Part shown: positions 57,183 to 64,000 of the stretch, piece by piece
How positions within the stretch are numbered: the stretch's first letter is position 1
Layout: each line of letters starts with the position of its first letter
DNA from: Beverwykella pulmonaria
Taxonomy: Eukaryota > Ascomycota > Dothideomycetes > Pleosporales > Melanommataceae
NCBI GenBank assembly: GCA_001599595.1
Contig: BCHH01000006.1
Location: 927,197-991,196 of the forward strand
Reading direction: 5' to 3'
DNA: 64,000 nucleotides
Notes under the pieces: generated by a model
Databases searched by the model: none
What the model was told of the DNA's origin: nothing
The model's input: the letters and a program-made list of their open reading frames with translations, nothing else
Position numbers and translations under genes: made by a program

Positions 57183-58948
57183 ATGCTCACCGAGCACTTT
57201 TTGGCCTCCATTTCGGCCCATACGAAGCCGAATACTGGAGTCACCAAAGACGCCGGCATTTTCTTCCACGAGTACCAGCCATTGGCCAACCAGCGCCATG
57301 TTTTCAAGAAGAGTGTAACGGCGCCGAACTGCCTGGCTGTGAGCAAATCGCACATTTTCGCGGCCCAGGTCGAGAAAGCTGTAGTACATGTGTATAGCAG
57401 AGAAAAGGGCAACCAGGAGGCTATTGTACCCTTCCAGGAGAGGATACATAGCATTGCTCTGGCCGCGAATGATACTGTGCTGCTTCTGGGTACCGCCAGC
57501 GGCAGAATATTGGGCTGGGAGGTCAGTAACATACCTCCCCATGTCTAGTATCTCTGCGCAAACTCTGATATGTTGCATAGATTTGCTCTGGCCGGCTGGT
57601 GTCAACCTCTTCCTCGCATCTCCAACCCGTAACCTCCCTCGCAGTTGACCCCGCGTCCAACTACTTCCTTTCTGGATCTGCCGACTCTATGGTGCATGTA
57701 TGGTCATTGCCATCGCTTCTGTCCTTTTCGCCTGACGCCTCCCGCTCGCCGATCCACACGCTCTCGGCCCATAGAGGTGCCATTACTTCTCTTATCTGCG
57801 GACACAGTTCTAGCACGGCGAACATAGCTATATCCACATCACACGACAAGTCGGCAATAGTTTGGGATTACCATAATGGACAAGCCCTGCGGACATATCT
57901 CCTTCCCGAAGCTCCAACAGCGGTTGCCCTCGATCCAGCCGATCGCGCGTTCTACATAGCATACGAAGATGGAAGCTTGCAGGTTGTAGATTTTTATGAC
58001 GAGGTTCAGCAGTCTGCGCCTATCGACACCCTCCGAGAAACATCTTTATCACATCGTCCTGTACAGCCTTCTACGAAACGAAGGTTTAACGCGGAATCCC
58101 AGAAGCTCGGCGGAGCCCTGAGCCTGGATCTAAGCTGGGATGGCACAACTCTCATATCTGGACATACAAGTGGAAAGATAGCTGCTTGGGATATTGCAAA
58201 GGCAAATTACATTTCTACATTAAGCATTCTTGTCGGGCCTGTTACGAATATACTCTTCCTGGCCCCGACAGGCTTTCCCAATACGCCGGAACCCAAGTTC
58301 AAAATTCTCACAGTAGTGAAGCCGAAGCAGGACACAGGGACATCAAATGCCAACGACGGATTGGTACCCGTGAATTACAGCTTGACATTGCAGCTCACGG
58401 GCCGCTTGTCCGCCCAGACCATTTCCGCAACCGAGCAGAGGAAGACGGGGAAGACCGCGTTCGAGGAAGCTCTTACGAACCCCGTCTTCCCAATGTCCAT
58501 GCTCGAAGAAAGTCTCGCTGAGCTAGAATCTTGGAACACCCAATCCAATGGCACCGTCGGCTTGGCCGCTGATTTCCTCTCTTTATCAGCGGATGACGAT
58601 GTAAACGCGAGGAATGCCGGAGTTACACAAGACAATGGGGAAATGAACGAGCTGAAGAAGCAGCTAGCAAGCTTACAGCGTATCCAGAAAGTCACATTTG
58701 AGCAGTTGGCTGAGCTGCGCGAAGAGAGGGAATACTTCATGAACAAGGAAAAGAAGCGAGTCGTAAGGAAACTAAAAGCTTCAAAGAAACTAGGGCTTGC
58801 GATTGGCAATGCCGACGGTGATGTGGAGATGAGCGAGGAGGATAGATCTCATCCGTCCGAGTCAGAATCGAATGATGCCGCCACCACTGACGACAGCGAC
58901 GAGGAGGAGGAAAATAGCGATGTTGGGTCCTTGCACGCCTCGGAATGA
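57183..58948 (+). CDS. IPI3: Pre-rRNA processing protein Ipi3 (WD40, Rix1 complex)
   Basis: Exons 57183-57521 and 57581-58948 give 568 residues. Ipi3 (animal WDR18) is part of the Rix1-Ipi1-Ipi3 complex that matures pre-60S ribosomal particles and processes ITS2 in the nucleus. WD-type repeats are visible: LLLGTASGRILGWEICSGRL across the junction, FLSGSADSMVHVWSLPSLLSF, ISTSHDKSAIVWDYHNGQALRTYLLP, FYIAYEDGSLQVVDFYDE and LISGHTSGKIAAWDI. The last 160 residues contain a coiled coil (EMNELKKQLASLQRIQKV onward) with a basic segment, then an acidic Ser/Asp/Glu-rich tail. Order and length match fungal Ipi3. The gene is divergent from NMT1. Confidence 0.95.
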
Positions 58949-61900
58949 AGGGGTTCCGAATATTTTGCTCCGAGAATCTTGCTCCAAGACCTTAGGAGCA
59001 AAACTGTAACAGCTGTATCACGTCTGCGAAACTATCAGCGCCCCGATTCCCATGTTTTACTAATTGAACTCCCACCCCTTTGATTCCGAAACCGAGGATA
59101 CGACAGAAGTTTTAATCCTCTACCAACAAGTCGGCAAGTTTTCCCGTTGCCCATTAAGAATAAGGCACAATAATGCCTCTCTCGAAAAATCCTTGTTCGA
59201 AGAAACCGACCCCAGCCGTCAGGCACACATCACATGCGGCATCCCGCAACGCTTGGACAGCGCTGACCATGACCACTGAAGCCTATCCAACAGGCGCAAC
59301 CACAAGAGCGGGGTTTTCCATCCTTCCATACCGTACGACAATTGACGACGCGGCTAAGAACGCCGTGGCGGTGCAGCGTGATCTGCAGCTCTTGTCTGCA
59401 GCGACGCAGTATCCTTGACGCAGTGCAACGCAGGCGTAAGCCGCTTCATTGAGATGAGCCGTCCCTCCGACGTTTGTGTAGCAGTGGCACTGGGAGTCCT
59501 GAATGCACGATTCACAGGTAAACAGGTTATATTACCGTTGGGGTTTGTGAGTGGCAAATGAGGTATTTGATATTATCACGGGCGTTGAACCTGGTTCGCG
59601 AGAAGGCAAGGGAGCGGTGAGCTGGAGCGGAGGAGGGCTTGTTTTGTGTTGCGTTGGAAGGTCTACAGGGCAAGAAGGCAGAAGATGCCGTAGGCCAATC
59701 GATGCCCATTGTGGTCGTGCTCTAATTGTCGCTCTAAGTAGTTGCTATTAATGTTTTCCAATAGTCGACTATCACACAGAACATGCGGTGAACAAACAAT
59801 CACCTGTGCTTATTCCCAATCCCGGTCAATCTAACAAGAACCCTCGTATTCCTTATCCTAGTGTTCTACAATTGCCACCTTCCCCGAGAATGGGGGTCAT
59901 CAGTCTAGTCGGTGATAGAGAGTGTTGTGCCTCGACCTCGGCCACAAAATACTATGGCTTGAAGGCCAGAACACCCGAGGTAGAGGTCACCGGTTTCGTG
60001 ACTGTGCCCTCTCCTTCTTCCCTGCCGTTGTTGTACTCGTGCATGCCTGTCATCGCGCTCGCTTTGTCCGGTATGTGCTACTGGTCTCCCTCTCAACGGC
60101 CATGGCGAGATCGGAGCTCGAGAGTGAAACGTACAGACAATCCAGCAACACGGTTTACAGACAGAGGGCTTGGATAGGAGAGATGGTGTGGCTATGTAGC
60201 GCCCCAACACATTCGCACGGTCCTTCTAGTGCGGTTCCTCGCGTTCCTCCCTCTTGTGTATATCGAGGAATGCTCAGGCTCCAGCCCAAAATGCGGTCGA
60301 GTAGTGCGTCTGCCCCTTTAACAAACATCAATAGCACTTCCCTTCCCTCCTCCCCTTCCTTAAGCATTCAATCTCTAGTTACCCACCAACACTACAAATC
60401 CACCATTCACTTCACATCCCTTCATTTTGATACTTCCAAGCCCATGAGATCTCGCTTCGCTGGACAAGCAGTCCGCTGTGCCACCTCGCCCGCTTTCGAC
60501 CTAATCTCTGACATCTTAGTCTTCTTCTCTGAACCAAGTTTTCGCCCGAGATGAAATAGCGGCTGGTGGCGTACACCAAACATCTTCGCATAAACCGAGG
60601 CGTGTTGCAGTGAAATGGACATTGTATGACAAACGAGCGGTGTCCCAAGACTGTCATCGGGTATCGTATCGTGGGTGGGGAAGTCCGTAGTGGACCGTGA
60701 AATGCACGATTGCAACGATTAGATATTCGACCCACCTCGACCTTGATATAATCGTAATCCCCCACCCGCGAAGGAAAAAAAACATCGAAAGGCGGACGGT
60801 AAAACCAGGATGCAGTGCCAAACCGATATAGGATAACGTTTCAATAGAAGCGGGAAAAGCGGGGGAAAATGGAAGACGGAAAAAAAGAAACCAAGGACTG
60901 CAGTAGGAGAAAACTAAGAAGCAATCATGAATGACAATGGAGGCGAGAGTTGAAGCGGAACGAGCGGAATGTGAGTTGAAAGAAAAGAAAAAAACGAAGA
61001 AGATTGATACTTCTCCCCGCCTCAACACTCTCACGACATGAGTAAGCCCCATGATTGCGAATGCCTCGTGTACATTTTATGGCAATTTTTCTAGATTTTA
61101 TCTAAGTTTACTGCAGTCAGCCAAACATCCTAATATCTAAATCCCAATCAGCTGCCGTTGAAGATAATCCCAATTGCAGTAATAGAGAAAAGTATCTTGA
61201 ACGTTGGCTGCATATTAGCTGAATATTAGCTGCTGCAGCACTCAGCCACCATACAAATATCTTCAATCGATCCCGTCGCCCCGCACTCCCGAAACCACCC
61301 CATTGCCCTAAATCCGATTGCGCCAAATCCGCGCCCATGATCCAAAACAAATCCTTTGTAGCTCCAAAAATTCAGTCAGGGCGACTATTGGATGGGAAGA
61401 GGGTATGCTGATCTTCGGAAAACCTGTAACCGGAGGGGGAATCGATGAGAACGAGGAAAATGAACCTGACAGTACTGGAGTGTAGAGTGGTCGAAACCTA
61501 GAAGAACTGAATAGACTGTGCCAATACCAAATAGTTGGAGGACTGAGGAGGGGGGGAAGGTGATTAAAGGTTGTGAAGATAGTGAATGCGGTTCAAGAAT
61601 AGGTGGGAAGCCCAAGATAGGATGAAGACTCTAATGTTGGCACCCTAAGGCAAAATAATCTTTGGTAATCACGACGCTCGTTCATCCTCGCGAGTAGCCT
61701 TTTCAGTCTGGTAAACGAAAAAAGTCCGCTTGGTCCAGTGAGACAGAAATGAAATCGATATCAGAAAGGCATGTTGATAAGAAAACAAGAGGTGGTGGGT
61801 TGGCTACCAGGGAGAACCGTAGCTTTTGGATATGCGAAGGTAACAGTGTAATGTCCGAAAGGTGATTAACAATGGTATCGTCGTGAGTGATCGTTATGTT

Positions 61901-62036
61901 CCAGGCCGTGTCAGAAGATGCTGCGATAAAAGCAACCATGTCAGAGCTCGATGAACGCCGGCGCTAGTGTTCGCTAAAATGGCGAAAGATGCCTCCCAGA
62001 AAGCGAAATGGAGAAGTCTTGATTTTACAAGGTGTG
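58949..62036. other. 3.1 kb region without a firmly supported gene
   Basis: Long frames exist (for example 59922-60554 plus and 60654-61052 minus) but they lack an ATG start or family resemblance. A doubtful spliced Cys-rich reading lies at 59283-59709 (separate entry). Around 61207-61237 an ATATTAGCTG motif is partly duplicated. The right part is the 3' flank of the otubain gene. Confidence 0.4.
59283..59709 (-). CDS. Doubtful small Cys-rich protein
   Basis: Joining 59709-59536 to 59498-59283 across a 37-nt GT-AG interval gives 129 residues ending at TAG. The second part has six Cys (DSQCHCYTNVGGT, then AYACVALRQGYC, then KSCRSRC) and reads like a compact Cys-rich domain. Against it: the intron would be shorter than any other in the window, there is no signal peptide, and the plus strand is also open across part of the region (59173-59418). 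Treat as a hypothesis. Confidence 0.2.
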
Positions 62037-63961
62037 TCATTGTGAGGTTGACTTGTGTCTTCCCCGATTGCCTGTGTATTCCGCGTCTGGTGACCACTCT
62101 TCTGGTTGAAAGTCCGGGTTTAAGAAGTGGGCCGTGTTATAGTGTGAGCTAGACAGGGGTAAGCCAAAGGAGTATGATGTACCTGAACAGAAGAACTCAC
62201 TTGCGGAATATGGAGGTTTGGAATGGTATGGTCTGTAACGGGGCGATGCCATACCCTGGTTCCAGTTCATAGAGCGAAGACCGAAATGGTCCACTTCTCT
62301 CGATGGTCATTGGCTGTGCACGTTCTATTGTCATAGGCGGTGCCTGGGGAGGTGGATGAATAGGAAGGGTCACGGGAGGCTCGAGGTGGATGGTGTGTTG
62401 GCTGGGCGGATGGTGATGACTCGCGTGGCTTGCATGCATTGGGGTTGCATAATCTTTTGTGTACTCTTGATGCGAGCTGGCTACTGAGAGGGCAGGCGTC
62501 GGGGCAGGTGCATACGTTTGAACAGGCGTGCACTGAGGTTGTGGAGCCGGGCTTGAGTGGTAGTCGTACGAAACTGAAGGCCACCTCTGGCCGATGCTTG
62601 TGGGGTACATGCCAGGGATCATGGTCATAACATCGGACATATTCGAGGCCACAGGTAAAAAGTCGTCAGTGTACCCAGCCAGGGCCACTTGAAGCGGCGG
62701 CTGTGCAGGGACAGGCGGCTGGACGGGGGTTGGAAAATCCTCAGCCTTGTAGAGAATATCGTAGTGTCCCCTATTGCGAGTTAGTTGGCGGTACTGCGCA
62801 AACCAAAGTGGGTAGGGTCGCTTACGGTCGATACAGCAGCCTCATGGTAGGTGGGTTTTGGAGTAGGATACCACTGTGGTCGGTCGGCTCTGCACGGTAA
62901 GTGTTGTTGATCTCCTCGCCTGGTGAGCGGTCCAAGTACATGATTTGGAGACCAAAGCCAGCTGGCTTGACGATGGACTCGGCTAACGCCACCACCGCTA
63001 CGTTGTCGATCTCACAATTGGCCGCTTCAATATTGTGGGCACAGTACGTTTTGAGGGGCATGTTGAGGAACGGCTCGAAGTCATTAGGGTGGGATTGGAT
63101 CCACGCACTGGCCAGGAGCTGTAGATGTGGTTAGCAATTGCATTTAGTGCAATGATGCAAGTGGTGCACTCGTGCCTTGAAATATGTCATAATGGCTAGC
63201 GACACGCTCACGTCGTTGAACGCCTCTAGCAGGATACTGGGCGCAGCGCCGTCCATATTTTGCACTGACGCTGCGAGCTTATGCAGGAGCTCAAAAGCCT
63301 CGTCGACCCAGTCGATGTAGACGTCGGCCTGAAAGCCGGCGAGGTTGAGCAGGTTGTGCATCGAGCCCAGGCGTACCTCCTCGTCCTCAAACTTGTTGAC
63401 GTCGCCTACGCGGATCAGGGTCTCATAGTAGGTGAAGGCGATGGCGCGCCATCCGCAGTGGCCGTCGCCGCGACAGGTGCGAAAGTAGGCATACTTGGAC
63501 GGCAGCGCGGCTGTCTTGATCCTGAAGACGGGGTCTGCATTTGCATATTCGGTCGTGATGGCGCTGCTGCTCTGGCGCTCGCCAACGAGCGGGCCCTTGG
63601 AAACGTCAGCCAAAGTGTCGCTGGGTTGCGACGCCGGACAGTAGCAGCTCGCTCGCTGCAGCCATCGCGCACTCACCGTGGCTTCGGGCTCATACTCATT
63701 GGAGAGCTTCTGGAACTGTGCGAGGTCCTCGTCGTCATACATTCTGACGTTGGAGCGGCCGTGGTGGCCAGTGCAGGTGCAGGTGGGCTGGCACGGTTGG
63801 TTATGATAGCCGGCGGGAAGATCCGGCGCGCGGACTGGTAGCTGCCGGTACGCGGAGTGGACTGGCTGGTGGACAACACCACCAGCATCGAAGTGCGGGT
63901 GCGGGTTATGTGCGTATGCATGGTGAAAGCTGTTGTTAGCGAGCATCGTCGGCCGGCTCAT
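62037..63961 (-). CDS. Otubain-type deubiquitinase (peptidase C65) with long Pro/His-rich tail
   Basis: Five exons (63961-63677, 63595-63170, 63118-62826, 62770-62201, 62148-62037) give 561 residues. Otubains cleave ubiquitin chains as cysteine proteases. After a low-complexity His/Pro-rich N-terminus, GPLVGERQ and EYANADPV lead to the catalytic block RGDGHCGWRA (Asp139, Cys142). The catalytic His is His337 in GHYDILY, formed just after the third junction. The N-terminal 95 residues and the last 215 or so lie outside the catalytic core; the tail is Pro/Gln/His-rich and ends with SHYNTAHFLNPDFQPEEW, a block I recall from fungal otubains. The second intron can use a GT donor at 63169 (51 nt, adding Ala-Arg after FK) or a GC donor at 63175. 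An apparent stop at the end of exon 4 is removed by the last intron. Confidence 0.9.
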
Positions 63962-64000
63962 GATGGCAGCGATGGTGACTGCGCTGTTCTGCCTAGGACT

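Noticed and set aside
59922..60554. 210-codon open frame on the plus strand
   Set aside because: It begins with GTG, not ATG, has a composition like C/T-rich leader DNA and no family resemblance.
60654..61052. 132-codon minus-strand frame rich in Phe, Ser and Ile
   Set aside because: The composition follows from the A/G-rich plus strand. There is no family resemblance or splice context.
1..64000. tRNA genes, rRNA, CRISPR arrays
   Set aside because: A scan by eye for T-arm sequences (GGTTCGA type, both strands) found only matches inside coding exons or without a cloverleaf. There are no direct-repeat arrays with spacers and no rRNA-like sequence. A covariance-model search would be decisive.

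Overview
The window is nuclear DNA from a filamentous ascomycete (Pezizomycotina; a Dothideomycete-like or Eurotiomycete-like fungus is my inference). The evidence is that most introns are 45-85 nt with GTRNGT donors and GCTAAC/GCTGAC-type branch points. Gene families are typically fungal (Gpc1 acyltransferase, fungal GT90, a fungal otubain with a long tail, Nbs1, bL36m, NMT, Ipi3), and genes are spaced singly on both strands. I reconstructed gene models by splicing by eye; every complete protein-coding model listed keeps an open frame across its junctions.

Layout. 1-5 kb: a large unrecognised membrane protein cut by the left edge, and a Cys-rich single-pass surface protein with a 9-residue tail repeat. 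5.8-12.2 kb: a GT90-type glycosyltransferase, a doubtful ORF behind it, and an amino-acid permease with GATA motifs upstream. 12.6-17.6 kb: a divergent pair made of a beta-hydroxyacid dehydrogenase and a class II aldolase, then a secreted carboxylesterase. 17.6-26.5 kb: gene-poor, holding a flavin-reductase-like protein with a tiny first exon, a possible broken gene and a small Zn-ribbon-like protein. 26.5-32.9 kb: 6-phosphogluconolactonase and two coiled-coil proteins of unknown function. 32.9-36.7 kb: a 3.8 kb stretch with no gene I can support. 36.7-42.9 kb: cohesin SMC1 head-to-head with GPC1. 43.6-49.4 kb: three minus-strand metabolic genes in a row (paraoxonase-like lactonase, ACAD10/11-like acyl-CoA dehydrogenase, GMC oxidoreductase). 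51.4-58.9 kb: a housekeeping block of NBS1, mitochondrial bL36m, NMT1 and IPI3. 62-64 kb: an otubain-type deubiquitinase.

How the genes work together. Most are unrelated housekeeping genes: SMC1 and NBS1 in chromosome maintenance, IPI3 and bL36m in ribosome production, NMT in protein lipidation, GPC1 in phosphatidylcholine remodelling, and 6PGL in the pentose phosphate pathway. Two groups may be functional units. The dehydrogenase/aldolase pair resembles pieces of the fused four-carbon acid-sugar catabolic protein of plants and fungi. The lactonase/acyl-CoA dehydrogenase/GMC run could degrade lactones or hydroxy acids. I found no transposon, CRISPR array, rRNA or tRNA gene, and no dramatic new system; the best leads are those two gene groups, the 27-bp in-frame repeat, the otubain tail and a few unexplained open frames.
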